The position numbers and the translations under genes are program-made. DNA of 64,000 bases from Candidatus Symbiopectobacterium sp. NZEC151 (GTDB lineage: Bacteria > Pseudomonadota > Gammaproteobacteria > Enterobacterales > Enterobacteriaceae). This document shows positions 15,788-25,711 of this stretch, in pieces (the stretch's first letter is position 1; every line of letters begins with the position of its first letter). The notes below the pieces were generated by a model. The model was not told the origin of the DNA. It was given only the letters and a program-made list of their open reading frames with translations, and did no database searches. The stretch lies in NCBI RefSeq assembly GCF_025962655.1, contig NZ_JAGFPE010000001.1, positions 558,001 through 622,000 on the forward strand. The letters run 5' to 3'.

Positions 15788-16152
15788 ATCCTGAAAATTT
15801 AGCAGGGTGAAACCCTTGGGGTAAGTGCACCAAATAACAGTCAACTAATTGAAATATATAATAAAAAAATATTTTAAAAATTATAAAAAGAGTTGAACGC
15901 AGGGGGTAGAATAGCGTGAAAAAGAGTTAAATGAAATGCGTTTTTGTATCATTTCGGTGTTCATGGTTGCTGCAAATTAATTAAAAATTCACCATTTAAT
16001 AACAATAAGTACATTATTCTTCATTTTTTGCGAAATGCCGGATTATTCAGATTGCGTAGCGATAAGATAATGCGATGATGAAATCTTCCGTACTGCGGGA
16101 AAATTGATCGAAAAAAGGCAGGTATTGCGTCTGAGCTTGAGAAGGGTGAAGG

Positions 16153-16174
16153 CTCCCCGGCGCTAACCGGGGAG
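16153..16174 (-). terminator. Hairpin downstream of ycaO
   Basis: Perfect 8-base stem CTCCCCGG/CCGGGGAG with a 6-base loop, 17 bases past the ycaO stop. The tract after it on the minus strand (CCTTCACCC) is poor in U, so termination may be partial. Confidence 0.55.
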
Positions 16175-16190
16175 GATGGGCGATACGGCA

Positions 16191-17948
16191 TTAGCCCCAG
16201 AAACGACGCTTCGCGGCTTGCAGTTTCTCGTACGCTGCCAGCAGCGATTGGTGCGCGGGCAAGGTGGCGAAGGTGTCATCGACGTCAAACAGTCCGTAGA
16301 AGCTCTGCTCACCGGCAATAGCCGCACCCGCTGCTTCGAGGGTGTCGCTGCCGTACATTTTCACAAACGCATCGTAATACTGCGATGGCTCACGCGCCTC
16401 GTCCAATGCCAGCGTCAACAGCGTCTGCAAACAGCGGTAGTAGTTGCTACGCACTGGACTAAAGACCGAGCCATTAAAGTCCTGCGTCCATTCCGCCCAG
16501 ATTAATGCCTGTTCCAGATCGCCGCCTGCCAGTGCCAACATGGATTTTAATTCGCCGATGCGCAGCGTCAGCCAGCCGTTATCCTTGCCGGTTGCCAGCC
16601 CCAGCAATTCACGCACGCGGGTGAAGTCATCAAACCCTTCGTCATCCAACTGGGCGATCAGATCGAGATACGCCTGCTTTTCCCACTGACTGCCGGGCAG
16701 GGAGAGGATGGTCTCGCGTAAATGCACACCCATATTGTTGTTTGCCAACAGCAAATCGTCTGCCGGATAAATGTCGGACATCCCCGGTACGATAATGCGG
16801 CAAGCATACACGGACAGGTGCTCATAATCGGCGATGTACACCTCTTTATGCTCTTTGTGGAAAATCGCCATCAAGGTAGCAAATTCCTGCTCGGTGCTAC
16901 CTTTGAAGCTCCAGTCAACAAAGGGATAATCCGCGTCGGTTTTAAACAAGTCCCAGGAGATCAAACCGCTGGAATCGATAAAGTGGGTTTCCAGATTGGC
17001 ATGATCTGCCACATCGTCATTGTCGAAACTCGGCGGGGTAAACACGTCGAGATCTTTCAACCCGCGTCCTTGCAGCAGTTCGGTAACGGTACGCTCCAGC
17101 GCGACGCCGAAATCAGGGTGCGCGCCGAAAGAGGCGAAACAGGTGCCGTTGCTGGGGTTAAACAGCACCACGCAGATCACCGGATAGTTGCCACCCAGCG
17201 ACGCGTCATAGGCGAGGATCGGGAACCCTTCTTGTTCCAGCGTGGCGATGGCTTCCACCACGCCGGGGTAGCGTTGTAACACGCTGTCCGGAATGGTCGG
17301 CAAGCTGATGGCTTCAGCAATAATGCGGTTCTTGATGTGGCGTTCGAACACCTCAGACAACCCCTGGACACGCGCTTCATTGGCGGTGTTGCCAGCGGAC
17401 ATCCCGTTGGAGACGTAGAGGTTGCCGATGATATTCATCGGGATATAGACGGTGGTGTCATCGGATTGCCGGGTAAACGGCAGGGCGCAGATGCCGCGTT
17501 CGTCGTTGCCGGATTGCAGATCGACCAGCATGCTGGCGCTCAATTCGTTGTCAGGATCGTAAAATGCGCGCAGGTGAGCATCCAGAATCCCTTCCGGCAC
17601 GCTGTCATCGTCCGGCAGCGGGAACCACTGCTCGTTCGGGTAGTGTACGAAATCACCGTTAGCGATTGATTTACCCAGATAGAAGTCGGCAAAGAAGTAG
17701 TTGGTGGAAAGACGCTCGAAATATTCACCCAAGGCTGAGGCCAAGGCGGCTTTCTTGCTGGCGCCTTTACCGTTGGTAAAGCACAGCGGGCACTCTTTGT
17801 CGCGAATATGCACGGACCAGACGTTAGGCACCGGGTTCAGCCAGGAGGCTTCTTCGATGTTGAACCCCAGGTCACGGAGTTGCTGTTGAAAACGGGCGAT
17901 GGAGTCTTCCAGGGCGGCGTCTTTGCCTGGGATGAACGTTTGGCTCAT
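16191..17948 (-). CDS. ycaO: YcaO, ribosomal protein S12 methylthiolation accessory protein
   Basis: Founder member of the YcaO ATP-dependent family. In E. coli it assists RimO in beta-methylthiolation of an aspartate in ribosomal protein S12. With ATG 17948 it is 585 residues (E. coli 586) and begins MSQTFIPGKDAALEDSIARF; the longer frame adds 12 unrelated residues and is rejected. ATP-binding signatures are ASALGEYFERLSTNYFF (about 68-85) and VQGLSEVFERHIKNRI. The C-terminal third is a helical repeat-like region (about 440-585). Not adjacent to any peptide precursor or cyclodehydratase partner, so there is no sign of an azole-natural-product cluster. Confidence 0.96.
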   Translation of the reverse strand: MSQTFIPGKDAALEDSIARFQQQLRDLGFNIEEASWLNPVPNVWSVHIRDKECPLCFTNGKGASKKAALASALGEYFERLSTNYFFADFYLGKSIANGDFVHYPNEQWFPLPDDDSVPEGILDAHLRAFYDPDNELSASMLVDLQSGNDERGICALPFTRQSDDTTVYIPMNIIGNLYVSNGMSAGNTANEARVQGLSEVFERHIKNRIIAEAISLPTIPDSVLQRYPGVVEAIATLEQEGFPILAYDASLGGNYPVICVVLFNPSNGTCFASFGAHPDFGVALERTVTELLQGRGLKDLDVFTPPSFDNDDVADHANLETHFIDSSGLISWDLFKTDADYPFVDWSFKGSTEQEFATLMAIFHKEHKEVYIADYEHLSVYACRIIVPGMSDIYPADDLLLANNNMGVHLRETILSLPGSQWEKQAYLDLIAQLDDEGFDDFTRVRELLGLATGKDNGWLTLRIGELKSMLALAGGDLEQALIWAEWTQDFNGSVFSPVRSNYYRCLQTLLTLALDEAREPSQYYDAFVKMYGSDTLEAAGAAIAGEQSFYGLFDVDDTFATLPAHQSLLAAYEKLQAAKRRFWG

Positions 17949-18086
17949 GATTGTCACTTTTCTCTTTTGTGGGACGTGCATCATACGGACTTTTCACGGA
18001 CAACTCCACGCCGTCACCGTGCGGGTTTTATACGTGAAAGCGTAATAAGGATTGCAGCGGGAAGGAGCCAGTGATAAAAACAAATG

Positions 18087-18174
18087 ATGACGGTTGCCGC
18101 AAAAAACCATGATGGCTGCTGCAAATAGCCAATGTGGTTGTTGCAAAAAACCATAATAATCGCTGTAAAACAGA
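18087..18174. repeat. 22-base imperfect tandem repeat upstream of serC
   Basis: Units at 18087-18108, 18109-18130 and 18131-18152 are each exactly 22 bases and match unit 1 at 17 and 16 of 22 positions; a fourth (18153-18174) is degraded. Each of the first three contains a small inverted pair around a 9-base loop: GGTT/AACC, GGCT/AGCC and GGTT/AACC. The change in unit 2 is compensated on both sides, so the stem is kept. The array ends 43 bases before the serC ATG and overlaps a plausible promoter (TTGCAA 18141, TGTAAA 18164). Confidence 0.8.
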
Positions 18175-18217
18175 CAAAACGTTAAAAATAGTCGTACTAA
18201 ATACGTGGTGAGGGGAA

Positions 18218-19303
18218 ATGACACAAGTTTTCAATTTTAGCGCCGGTCCAGCCATGCTGCCGGTTGAAGTGCTGCGTCGTGCCGAACAAGAGTTGTGTAA
18301 CTGGCGTGGACTGGGAACCTCCGTAATGGAAATCAGCCACCGCAGTAAAGAATTTATGCAGGTGGCGGCGGAAGCCGAACAGGATCTGCGCGATCTGTTA
18401 AAGATCCCCTCCAACTACAAAGTGCTGTTTTGCCAAGGCGGCGCGCGCGCGCAGTTTGCCGCCGTGCCGCTTAACCTGCTGGGCGACAGCACGAAAGCTG
18501 ACTATATCGACGGCGGCTATTGGGCGCACAGTGCGATTAACGAAGCGGAAAAATACTGCAAACCGAACGTTATCGACGTGAAAACCCGCATTGACGGCCT
18601 GCGCGCCGCTAAACCGATGCGTGAATGGGCGCTGTCTGACGATGCGGCCTTTGTGCACTACTGCCCGAATGAAACCATTGATGGTCTGGCGATCGAAGAA
18701 ACGCCTGACTTTGGCGACAAAATTGTGGTCGCTGACTTCTCCTCCAGCATCCTTTCCTGCCCGATCGATGTCAGCCGTTTCGGTGTGATTTATGCCGGTG
18801 CGCAGAAAAACATTGGCCCTGCGGGCTTGACGTTGGTGATTGTACGCGAGGATCTGCTGGGTAAATCCCGCAGCGTGCTGCCGTCGGTACTGGATTACAA
18901 AATCCTGGCGGACAACGACTCCATGTACAACACCCCGCCGACCTTTGCCTGGTATCTCTCTGGCATGGTGTTCAAATGGCTGAAAGAGTACGGCGGGCTG
19001 GTGGAGATGGAAAAACGCAATCGTGAGAAAGCGGATCATCTTTATGGCGCTATCGACAGCAGCGATTTTTACCGCAACGACGTGCTGGCTGCCAACCGCT
19101 CACGCATGAACGTGCCGTTCCTGCTCGGTGACGACGCGCTGGACAAACTGTTCCTGGAAGAATCTAAAGCGGCTGGGCTGCATGCGCTGAAAGGCCACCG
19201 CGTGGTGGGCGGGATGCGTGCGTCGCTGTACAACGCGATGCCGCTGGAAGGTGTGCAGGCGCTGACCGCTTTTATGGCGGATTTTGAACGTCGCCACGGT
19301 TAA
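18218..19303 (+). CDS. serC: Phosphoserine aminotransferase SerC
   Basis: PLP-dependent class IV/V aminotransferase making phosphoserine, and 4-phosphohydroxythreonine for pyridoxal phosphate synthesis. 361 residues (E. coli 362). Family features: [11 protein letters not shown] at the N-terminus, [13 protein letters not shown], the PLP-lysine region [13 protein letters not shown] near 190-202, and the C-terminal [14 protein letters not shown] 18218 follows GAGGGGAA. aroA follows in the same direction, as in E. coli, but a hairpin with T-run lies between them. The 22-base repeats immediately upstream may control it. Confidence 0.98.
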   Translation: MTQVFNFSAGPAMLPVEVLRRAEQELCNWRGLGTSVMEISHRSKEFMQVAAEAEQDLRDLLKIPSNYKVLFCQGGARAQFAAVPLNLLGDSTKADYIDGGYWAHSAINEAEKYCKPNVIDVKTRIDGLRAAKPMREWALSDDAAFVHYCPNETIDGLAIEETPDFGDKIVVADFSSSILSCPIDVSRFGVIYAGAQKNIGPAGLTLVIVREDLLGKSRSVLPSVLDYKILADNDSMYNTPPTFAWYLSGMVFKWLKEYGGLVEMEKRNREKADHLYGAIDSSDFYRNDVLAANRSRMNVPFLLGDDALDKLFLEESKAAGLHALKGHRVVGGMRASLYNAMPLEGVQALTAFMADFERRHG

Positions 19304-19390
19304 TACCGCTGCGAGTGACGTTGCGGTTTGACCGCGGCGTTGCAGGCCGTACCGTTGCCGCTGCGCGTTAAGCGGCAACCTGTTTCCAGT

Positions 19391-19417
19391 AAACCCCGGT
19401 TTGCGCCGGGGTTTGTT
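19391..19417 (+). terminator. serC-aroA intergenic terminator or attenuator
   Basis: AAACCCCGG (19391-19399), 6-base loop, CCGGGGTTT (19406-19414), then GTTATGTT. It sits 30 bases before aroA inside the serC-aroA operon and may reduce read-through. Confidence 0.7.
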
Positions 19418-19444
19418 ATGTTGATGACCGGAGTTAAGAGTTAC

Positions 19445-20731
19445 ATGCAGGAATCCCTTACCCTACAGCCTATTTCCCTGATTGACGGTGTGATTAACCT
19501 TCCCGGTTCGAAAAGCGTCTCTAACCGTGCTTTGTTGCTGGCCGCATTGGCAACGGGAACGACGCGTTTGAAAAATCTGCTCGATAGCGATGACGTTCGC
19601 CATATGCTCGACGCGTTGCAACTGCTAGGCGTGCAATATCAGCTTTCGCCCAGCCGCACCGAGTGCGACGTCACCGGTATTGGTGGGCCGTTCACCGCGT
19701 CGCAACCGTTAGAGCTGTTTCTCGGTAATGCGGGCACGGCGATGCGTCCGCTGGCCGCCGCGCTGTGCTTGACCCAGGGCGATATTGTCTTGACCGGCGA
19801 ACCGCGTATGAAAGAGCGCCCGATCGGCCATCTGGTGGATGCGCTGCGCCAAGGCGGCGCGACCATCGACTACCTTGAGCAGACTGACTATCCGCCATTG
19901 CGCCTGCACGGCGGCTTCCAGGGCGGTGAGATCGCCGTGGATGGTAGCGTCTCCAGCCAGTTCCTGACCGCGTTGCTGATGACAGCGCCGTTGGCGAGCA
20001 AAGACACCCGCATCAGCATCAAAGGCGATCTGGTATCCAAACCCTATATCGATATCACGCTGCGCATGATGAAAGATTTCGGCGTCGACGTGCACAACGA
20101 GAATTACCAGCACTTCAGCGTGCAGGGCAACCAGCAATACCGTGCGCCGGGTGAGTATCTGGTGGAGGGCGATGCCTCCTCAGCGTCCTATTTCCTCGCC
20201 GCCGCTGCCATCAAAGGCGGAACCGTGCGTGTCACCGGCGTGGGGCGCAACAGCGTGCAGGGCGATATCCGTTTTGCCGATGTGCTGGAAAAAATGGGTG
20301 CGATTATCCGCTGGGGTGATGACTATATCGAGTGTCAGCGCGCTGAACTGCATGCTATCGATATGGACATGAATCACATTCCCGATGCGGCGATGACCAT
20401 TGCCACCGCGGCGCTGTTTGCCGAGGGCGGTACCACGACGCTGCGCAATATTTATAACTGGCGGGTAAAAGAGACCGACCGCCTTGCCGCCATGGCGACA
20501 GAGTTGCGCAAAGTCGGTGCGACGGTGGAAGAGGGTAATGACTATATTCGCATTACGCCTGCCCCGCAGTTACGTTTTGCCGAGATCGGTACTTACAACG
20601 ATCACCGTATGGCGATGTGTTTCTCGCTGGTGGCATTATCCGATACGCCAGTGACCATTCTCGATCCCAAATGCACGGCAAAAACCTTCCCGGACTATTT
20701 TCAACAGCTGGCACGCCTGAGCCACGGTTAA
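19445..20731 (+). CDS. aroA: 5-enolpyruvylshikimate-3-phosphate synthase AroA
   Basis: Sixth step of the shikimate pathway: joins phosphoenolpyruvate to shikimate-3-phosphate; target of glyphosate. 428 residues from ATG 19445 (E. coli 427); the longer frame back to 19328 has no family counterpart and covers the hairpin, so it is rejected. Motifs: [17 protein letters not shown] at residues 20-36, [17 protein letters not shown] with the glyphosate-sensitive Gly-Ala-type loop near 95, [21 protein letters not shown] and NDHRMAMCF near the C-terminus. A strong hairpin follows. Partner of serC upstream. Confidence 0.98.
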   Translation: MQESLTLQPISLIDGVINLPGSKSVSNRALLLAALATGTTRLKNLLDSDDVRHMLDALQLLGVQYQLSPSRTECDVTGIGGPFTASQPLELFLGNAGTAMRPLAAALCLTQGDIVLTGEPRMKERPIGHLVDALRQGGATIDYLEQTDYPPLRLHGGFQGGEIAVDGSVSSQFLTALLMTAPLASKDTRISIKGDLVSKPYIDITLRMMKDFGVDVHNENYQHFSVQGNQQYRAPGEYLVEGDASSASYFLAAAAIKGGTVRVTGVGRNSVQGDIRFADVLEKMGAIIRWGDDYIECQRAELHAIDMDMNHIPDAAMTIATAALFAEGGTTTLRNIYNWRVKETDRLAAMATELRKVGATVEEGNDYIRITPAPQLRFAEIGTYNDHRMAMCFSLVALSDTPVTILDPKCTAKTFPDYFQQLARLSHG

Positions 20732-20760
20732 TCACTGGGCGGGGGTTGCACTTTTCCTGT

Positions 20761-20789
20761 AGGGCGGGCATTAGCCCGCCCTGTGTTTT
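20761..20789 (+). terminator. aroA terminator
   Basis: AGGGCGGGC (20761-20769), loop ATTA, GCCCGCCCT (20774-20782), then GTGTTTTG. A perfect 9-base GC stem 29 bases after the aroA stop. Confidence 0.85.
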
Positions 20790-20917
20790 GCAAGGCATCT
20801 TCTGAAATTTTATCTTTCTCCGGGTGTTAGGTTAACGGTTTTGCTCGTTGGCGCGTATAATGAGGCACCGTAAGTCGTAACAGACCTCACGGTTGACCCG
20901 AGTAATAGGAGAAAGAG

Positions 20918-21607
20918 ATGGCGGTAACGGCACCGGTAATAACGGTTGATGGGCCGAGTGGCGCAGGCAAGGGAACGCTGTGCAAGGCGTTGGCAGAAAC
21001 ATTGCAGTGGAATTTGTTGGACTCGGGCGCGATTTATCGCGTGCTCGCCTTGGCTGCCTTGCATCATCAGGTTGATATCGGTTCGGAAGAAGCGTTAGTG
21101 CCGCTGGCGTCGCACCTTGATGTGCGTTTCATTGCTGAAGACGGGCAACTGAAAGTGATTCTGGAAGGCGAAGACGTCAGTAATGAAATTCGTAATGAAA
21201 CGGTCGGGAATACCGCCTCGCAGGCGGCCGCTTTCCCGCGTGTGAGAGAAGCGTTGTTGCGCCGTCAGCGCGCGTTTCGAGAAGCGCCGGGGCTGGTGGC
21301 GGATGGCCGCGATATGGGCACGGTGGTGTTCCCCGATGCGCCCGTGAAGATTTTTTTGGATGCCAGCGCGGAAGAACGTGCACAACGACGCATGCTACAG
21401 TTGCAGGAAAAAGGCTTTAATGTTAACTTTGAACGTCTTTTGTCCGAGATAAAAGAACGGGATGCGCGCGACCGGAATCGTTCGGTAGCGCCGTTAGTCC
21501 CTGCCGCAGATGCGCTGGTGTTGGATTCGACCGATATGTCTATTGATGACGTTATTGCGAAATCGCTCTCTTATGCGCGCGAAATCCTTGCTCAATCACA
21601 GGGTTGA
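20918..21607 (+). CDS. cmk: Cytidylate kinase
   Basis: Phosphorylates CMP and dCMP with ATP, feeding nucleotide recycling. 229 residues (E. coli 227). P-loop GPSGAGKGT at residues 12-20, the CMP-binding insert typical of the bacterial type (about 60-160), [20 protein letters not shown] near 125-145, and the lid region [19 protein letters not shown] 20918 follows AGGAGAAAGAG, a strong ribosome site. rpsA follows after 123 bases; the E. coli cmk-rpsA linkage is kept. Confidence 0.98.
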   Translation: MAVTAPVITVDGPSGAGKGTLCKALAETLQWNLLDSGAIYRVLALAALHHQVDIGSEEALVPLASHLDVRFIAEDGQLKVILEGEDVSNEIRNETVGNTASQAAAFPRVREALLRRQRAFREAPGLVADGRDMGTVVFPDAPVKIFLDASAEERAQRRMLQLQEKGFNVNFERLLSEIKERDARDRNRSVAPLVPAADALVLDSTDMSIDDVIAKSLSYAREILAQSQG

Positions 21608-21730
21608 TTGAGGCGCGGTATAGTATTGTTTTTTTAACCTTGTTGTAAGGATAACAGCAGGGCATGTGAAACAACCCCATCAAGCAGGATGCCAGATGGA
21701 CGTTAAATTGAAACCCTTAAGATTAACAAC

Positions 21731-23404
21731 ATGACTGAATCTTTTGCTCAACTCTTTGAAGAATCGCTGAAAGAAATCGAAACTCGTCCGGGTTCCATCG
21801 TTCGCGGCGTTGTCGTTGCTATTGATAAAGATGTCGTACTGGTTGACGCCGGTCTGAAATCTGAATCTGCCATTCCGGTAGAGCAATTCAAAAACGCACA
21901 AGGCGAACTCGAAATCCAGGTGGGTGACGAAATTGACGTTGCCCTGGACGCGGTAGAAGACGGTTTCGGCGAGACCCTGCTGTCTCGTGAGAAAGCGAAA
22001 CGCCACGAAGCCTGGCTGATGCTGGAAAAAGCCTACGAAGAAGCTGCGACCGTTACCGGTGTTATCAACGGTAAAGTGAAAGGCGGCTTCACGGTTGAAC
22101 TGAACGGCATCCGTGCGTTCCTGCCGGGTTCTCTGGTTGACGTTCGCCCGGTTCGCGATACGCTGCACCTGGAAGGCAAAGAGCTTGAGTTTAAAGTGAT
22201 CAAGCTGGATCAGAAACGCAACAACGTTGTCGTTTCCCGCCGTGCCGTTATCGAATCCGAGAACAGCGCTGAGCGCGATCAACTGCTGGAAAACCTGCAA
22301 GAAGGCATGGAAGTTAAAGGTATCGTTAAGAACCTCACTGACTACGGTGCATTCGTTGACCTGGGTGGCGTTGATGGTCTGCTGCATATCACTGATATGG
22401 CGTGGAAACGCGTTAAGCATCCGAGCGAAATCGTCAATGTTGGCGACGAGATCACTGTAAAAGTGCTGAAGTTCGACCGCGAACGTACTCGTGTGTCCCT
22501 GGGCCTGAAACAGCTGGGCGAGGATCCGTGGGTTGCTATCGCTAAGCGCTACCCGGAAAACACCCGTCTGACCGGTCGTGTGACCAACCTGACTGATTAC
22601 GGCTGCTTCGTAGAAATCGAAGAAGGCGTTGAAGGTCTGGTACACGTATCCGAAATGGATTGGACCAACAAAAACATCCATCCGTCCAAAGTGGTTAACG
22701 TGGGCGACGTGGTTGAAGTTATGGTTCTGGATATCGACGAAGAACGTCGTCGTATCTCCCTGGGCCTGAAACAATGCAAATCCAACCCGTGGCAGCTGTT
22801 CGCTGAAACCCACAACAAGGGTGACCGCGTAGAAGGTAAGATCAAGTCTATCACTGACTTCGGTATCTTCATCGGTCTGGATGGCGGTATCGATGGTCTG
22901 GTACACCTGTCTGACATCTCTTGGAACGTGGCTGGCGAAGAAGCCGTTCGCGAATACAAGAAAGGTGACGAAATCGCCGCTGTTGTTCTGCAAGTTGACG
23001 CAGAGCGCGAGCGTATCTCCCTGGGCGTTAAACAACTGGCTGAAGACCCGTTCAATAACTATCTGTCACTGAACAAAAAAGGTGCGATCGTTACGGGTAA
23101 AGTCACTGCTGTTGACGCAAAAGGTGCTACAGTTGAATTAGCCGATGGCGTTGAAGGTTACCTGCGCGCTTCTGAAGCCTCTCGTGACCGTGTAGAAGAT
23201 GCTACGCTGGTTCTGAACGTAGGCGACGAAGTTGAAGCTAAATACACCGGTGTTGATCGTAAAAACCGTGTTGTAAGCCTGTCTGTACGTGCGAAAGACG
23301 AAGCGGATGAGAAAGACGCTATCGCTACCGTAAATAACAAGCAGGAAGAAGGTAACTTCTCCAGCGCAATGGCTGAAGCATTCAAAGCAGCTAAAGGCGA
23401 GTAA
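21731..23404 (+). CDS. rpsA: 30S ribosomal protein S1
   Basis: Largest ribosomal protein; binds mRNA leaders so they can be translated. 557 residues, as in E. coli. Six S1 (OB-fold) repeats are visible, the central ones marked by [20 protein letters not shown] and [20 protein letters not shown], with the linking [13 protein letters not shown]. The bases before ATG 21731 (CTTAAGATTAACAAC) hold no good Shine-Dalgarno. That matches the known S1 autoregulated leader, which relies on structure and S1 itself. Very strong codon bias gives a long antisense shadow frame. Confidence 0.99.
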   Translation: MTESFAQLFEESLKEIETRPGSIVRGVVVAIDKDVVLVDAGLKSESAIPVEQFKNAQGELEIQVGDEIDVALDAVEDGFGETLLSREKAKRHEAWLMLEKAYEEAATVTGVINGKVKGGFTVELNGIRAFLPGSLVDVRPVRDTLHLEGKELEFKVIKLDQKRNNVVVSRRAVIESENSAERDQLLENLQEGMEVKGIVKNLTDYGAFVDLGGVDGLLHITDMAWKRVKHPSEIVNVGDEITVKVLKFDRERTRVSLGLKQLGEDPWVAIAKRYPENTRLTGRVTNLTDYGCFVEIEEGVEGLVHVSEMDWTNKNIHPSKVVNVGDVVEVMVLDIDEERRRISLGLKQCKSNPWQLFAETHNKGDRVEGKIKSITDFGIFIGLDGGIDGLVHLSDISWNVAGEEAVREYKKGDEIAAVVLQVDAERERISLGVKQLAEDPFNNYLSLNKKGAIVTGKVTAVDAKGATVELADGVEGYLRASEASRDRVEDATLVLNVGDEVEAKYTGVDRKNRVVSLSVRAKDEADEKDAIATVNNKQEEGNFSSAMAEAFKAAKGE

Positions 23405-23414
23405 TAGGGTGGGG

Positions 23415-23438
23415 TGAGTCGGCCATGCGGCTGACTCA
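23415..23438 (+). terminator. Hairpin after rpsA
   Basis: TGAGTCGGCC (23415-23424), loop ATGC, GGCTGACTCA (23429-23438), one G-T pair. It is followed by TTCTGTTA, so a modest terminator or message-end structure between rpsA and ihfB. Confidence 0.6.
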
Positions 23439-23504
23439 TTCTGTTACGGTAGTAAGTCAATCGTGGCTATCCAATATTGATATAACCACGCACTTGGAGG
23501 AATT

Positions 23505-23789
23505 ATGACCAAGTCTGAACTGATCGAAAGACTTGCTGGACAGCAATCTCATATCCCGGCCAAGGTGGTTGAGGATGCAGTGAAAGAGATGCTCGAGCAG
23601 ATGGCGGCAACGCTGGCTGATGGTGATCGCATTGAGATCCGAGGGTTCGGCAGTTTTTCACTTCACTACCGTGCACCACGCGTTGGGCGCAATCCGAAAA
23701 CCGGTGAAAAGGTGGAGCTGGAAGGTAAATACGTTCCCCATTTCAAACCGGGTAAAGAACTGCGCGATCGTGCAAATATTTATGGCTGA
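23505..23789 (+). CDS. ihfB: Integration host factor beta subunit
   Basis: DNA-bending nucleoid protein; pairs with IhfA. 94 residues, same as E. coli, with N-terminus [22 protein letters not shown]. The DNA-gripping beta-arm is [20 protein letters not shown] (about 62-81), and FGSFSLHYR is the conserved core. ATG 23505 follows TTGGAGGAA. Located after rpsA as in E. coli; in E. coli comEC and msbA follow next, whereas here a 24-kb block intervenes. Confidence 0.99.
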   Translation: MTKSELIERLAGQQSHIPAKVVEDAVKEMLEQMAATLADGDRIEIRGFGSFSLHYRAPRVGRNPKTGEKVELEGKYVPHFKPGKELRDRANIYG

Positions 23790-23860
23790 TACGCCGAGAT
23801 AATCTGCACGGAACACCGTGGTATTACTTGCAATAGACTGTAATGTCTAGCTTTTCTGAA

Positions 23861-23889
23861 AGGCACCTGTTAAAGGGTGCCTTTTTTAT
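23861..23889 (+). terminator. ihfB terminator
   Basis: AGGCACC (23861-23867), an 8-base loop, GGTGCCT (23876-23882) and a run of Ts interrupted once. Clear intrinsic terminator; it marks the last position of the 20-minute order before the inserted block. Confidence 0.92.
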
Positions 23890-23961
23890 TGCCGCTAAAC
23901 CCAACTATCTTGCAATCGTTGTCAATATTGCGAGGTTTCCGCCAAAAGCGCAAAGCACTGA

Positions 23962-23989
23962 TAAACCCGTCCGTTATGCCAACCGATAA
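23962..23989 (+). promoter_or_regulatory. Sigma-28-like promoter of the first chemoreceptor
   Basis: TAAACCCG, 12 bases, ACCGATAA (consensus TAAAGTTT-N11-GCCGATAA). The -10 matches at 7 of 8 bases and the key TAAA is present; the spacer is one base longer than usual. It ends 38 bases before the ATG. The same architecture occurs before the second chemoreceptor at 36.2 kb. Confidence 0.6.
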
Positions 23990-24027
23990 CCTTATTAAGT
24001 CTATGGTTTACTTTGTAAGGGAATATC

Positions 24028-25647
24028 ATGTTGAAAAATATATCGATTCGTACAGGGTTATTAGCATTGCTCGGGGTGATGGCCGCACTGCTGCTGCTGG
24101 TCAGCGCCACGGGGATCATTGCCATCAATAAAAGTTACGATGCGCTGGTGGTACTTAATCGCATTCAGGGCGTGGAACTGGGCAATCTGGCGAGCAGTAA
24201 CACCAATATGCAGCGTGTGCGTGTAGCGGCTTCTTTTGCGATTCGCGCGTTGGAAACGCAGCAGTGGGATGAGGCCATGGCGGCGGCGGGCCGTTCTGGG
24301 CAATATGCCATTGCCGCAAAAGCCGATTTAGACCGCTTTTTTACTGCAACCAAGGGCACCGGGCAGGGAGAGATACTGGCTCAGGATATTGCTCAAGCTT
24401 ATAAAAACTATTACGAAAATGGCATCTTACCGATGCTGGATGCGTTAACAAGCCGCGACGTAGAGCGCTATTACCAGTATCAGGTTACCCAGCTCAAGCA
24501 ACTCGGGACCGTATTTGATAAAGCCAACAAAACCTATTTCGACTATGCCCAGCAGGCTGGCGTTAATCAGCTTACGCAGGCTTCAGAAGGTCGGGTGCGT
24601 ATGCTGTGGCTTATCGGCGCGTGCTGCGCCGCTGTGGTGGTGTTGATTGTGATCTCATGGTTAATGCTGCGCGCGCTGCTGCTTAAACCGCTCAGCAGTG
24701 CCATCAACCATTTGGAATTTGTCGCGGCAGGGGATTTAACCCAAACGTTACCCGCGTCAGCGAAGAATGAACTGGGTCGATTAAACAGCGCGTTGCACGA
24801 TATGCAACAGTCGTTATCAGACTCCGTGGTGCGGGTGCGAGAGGCCAGCGAGCAGATAGACGTAGGCAGCCGTGAACTGGCGCAAGGCAATGAAGATTTA
24901 TCACGCCGCACCGAGGAGTCTGCTGCCTCGTTGCAGGAAACGGCGGCCAGCATGGAGCAATTGACGGCTACGGTGCGCAATAACGCAGACAATGCGCGTC
25001 AAGGGCATGCGTTAGCGGAAGATGTGGCGCAAACCGCACAGCAGGGTAATAAAGTGGTGCAGGAAGTGATGGCGAAGATGCAGGAGATTGCCACCAGTGC
25101 CAACAGCATTGGCAACATTCTCGGTGTGATTGATGGTATTGCGTTCCAAACCAACATACTGGCGTTGAACGCCGCCGTGGAAGCCGCGCGTGCGGGTGAA
25201 CAAGGGCGCGGTTTTGCTGTGGTAGCCAACGAAGTGAGGACGCTGGCGCAGCGCAGCGCGCAAGCATCAAAAGAGATTCATGCGCTGATCGTGGATTCTA
25301 ACACGCGCGTCAGCGAAGGCTCTAATCTGACGGCACAGGCCAGTGAAACCATGTCTGCCATTTCTACGCAGATTATTAACGTCAATGCGTTAATGAAGGA
25401 AATCGCACAGGCATCCCAGGAACAGAGCCACGGCATCGATCAGGTCAATATTGCGGTCACTCAGATGGAAGTGGTTGCGCAGCAAAATGCATCGCTGGTC
25501 GAGGAGGCGACGATGGCAACCCGCTCGCTGGAGGATCAGTCAAGACAACTGATTTTGGCGATGGATACCTTTAAAGTGCGGCGCGCGCAATCGTTGCCGG
25601 GGACGGCATTGTCGTCATCGGCGCTGCTGACGCACGCGCCGCTGTAG
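24028..25647 (+). CDS. Methyl-accepting chemotaxis protein with four-helix-bundle sensor
   Basis: Transmembrane chemoreceptor, 539 residues. TM1 at about 8-32, a periplasmic helical domain (about 33-188) of the Tar/four-helix-bundle type, TM2 at about 190-212 (LIGACCAAVVVLIVISWLML), HAMP (about 213-265), and the cytoplasmic signalling rod. The conserved hairpin tip reads [20 protein letters not shown] near 370-390, with methylation helices on both sides ([19 protein letters not shown]). The C-terminus ends LLTHAPL, so it lacks the CheR/CheB-tethering pentapeptide. Ligand cannot be told. It faces the his operon and has a sigma-28-like promoter. No counterpart sits here in E. coli. Confidence 0.93.
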   Translation: MLKNISIRTGLLALLGVMAALLLLVSATGIIAINKSYDALVVLNRIQGVELGNLASSNTNMQRVRVAASFAIRALETQQWDEAMAAAGRSGQYAIAAKADLDRFFTATKGTGQGEILAQDIAQAYKNYYENGILPMLDALTSRDVERYYQYQVTQLKQLGTVFDKANKTYFDYAQQAGVNQLTQASEGRVRMLWLIGACCAAVVVLIVISWLMLRALLLKPLSSAINHLEFVAAGDLTQTLPASAKNELGRLNSALHDMQQSLSDSVVRVREASEQIDVGSRELAQGNEDLSRRTEESAASLQETAASMEQLTATVRNNADNARQGHALAEDVAQTAQQGNKVVQEVMAKMQEIATSANSIGNILGVIDGIAFQTNILALNAAVEAARAGEQGRGFAVVANEVRTLAQRSAQASKEIHALIVDSNTRVSEGSNLTAQASETMSAISTQIINVNALMKEIAQASQEQSHGIDQVNIAVTQMEVVAQQNASLVEEATMATRSLEDQSRQLILAMDTFKVRRAQSLPGTALSSSALLTHAPL

Positions 25648-25665
25648 GTTGCTGTTGATGAGCAG

Positions 25666-25699
25666 CAGGGAAATTCCGGCCTGGCCCGGAATTTCCCTG
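25666..25699. terminator. Convergent hairpin between the chemoreceptor and hisI
   Basis: A perfect 14-base inverted repeat (CAGGGAAATTCCGG at 25666-25679 and its complement at 25686-25699, loop CCTGGC) fills the 64-base gap between convergent stops. No clear T-run on either strand, but the stem can serve both transcripts. Confidence 0.65.
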
Positions 25700-25711
25700 A
25701 CAGTGATACCG

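Larger units (their letters stand above)
15714..16190 (-). promoter_or_regulatory. focA-pflB control region
   Basis: A 477-base gene-free, AT-rich stretch between the ycaO stop and the focA start. In E. coli the corresponding region carries several promoters controlled by FNR, ArcA and IHF. Here I can point only to one FNR-like box (15774-15787) and its fitting -10. Runs such as 15845-15885 are nearly pure A/T and could bend. No small gene is seen. Confidence 0.65.

Noticed and set aside
16191-17948. YcaO as part of a thiazole/oxazole peptide cluster
   Set aside because: Sequence is the canonical non-biosynthetic YcaO with its helical C-terminal part; neighbours are focA and serC, with no precursor peptide or partner enzymes.
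18087-18174. Possible CRISPR array
   Set aside because: Units are contiguous with no spacers, only 22 bases, and there are no cas genes.
21680-23035. 451-codon minus-strand frame opposite rpsA
   Set aside because: Shadow of a ribosomal-protein gene with extreme codon bias. The repeats in it are the S1 repeats read backwards.
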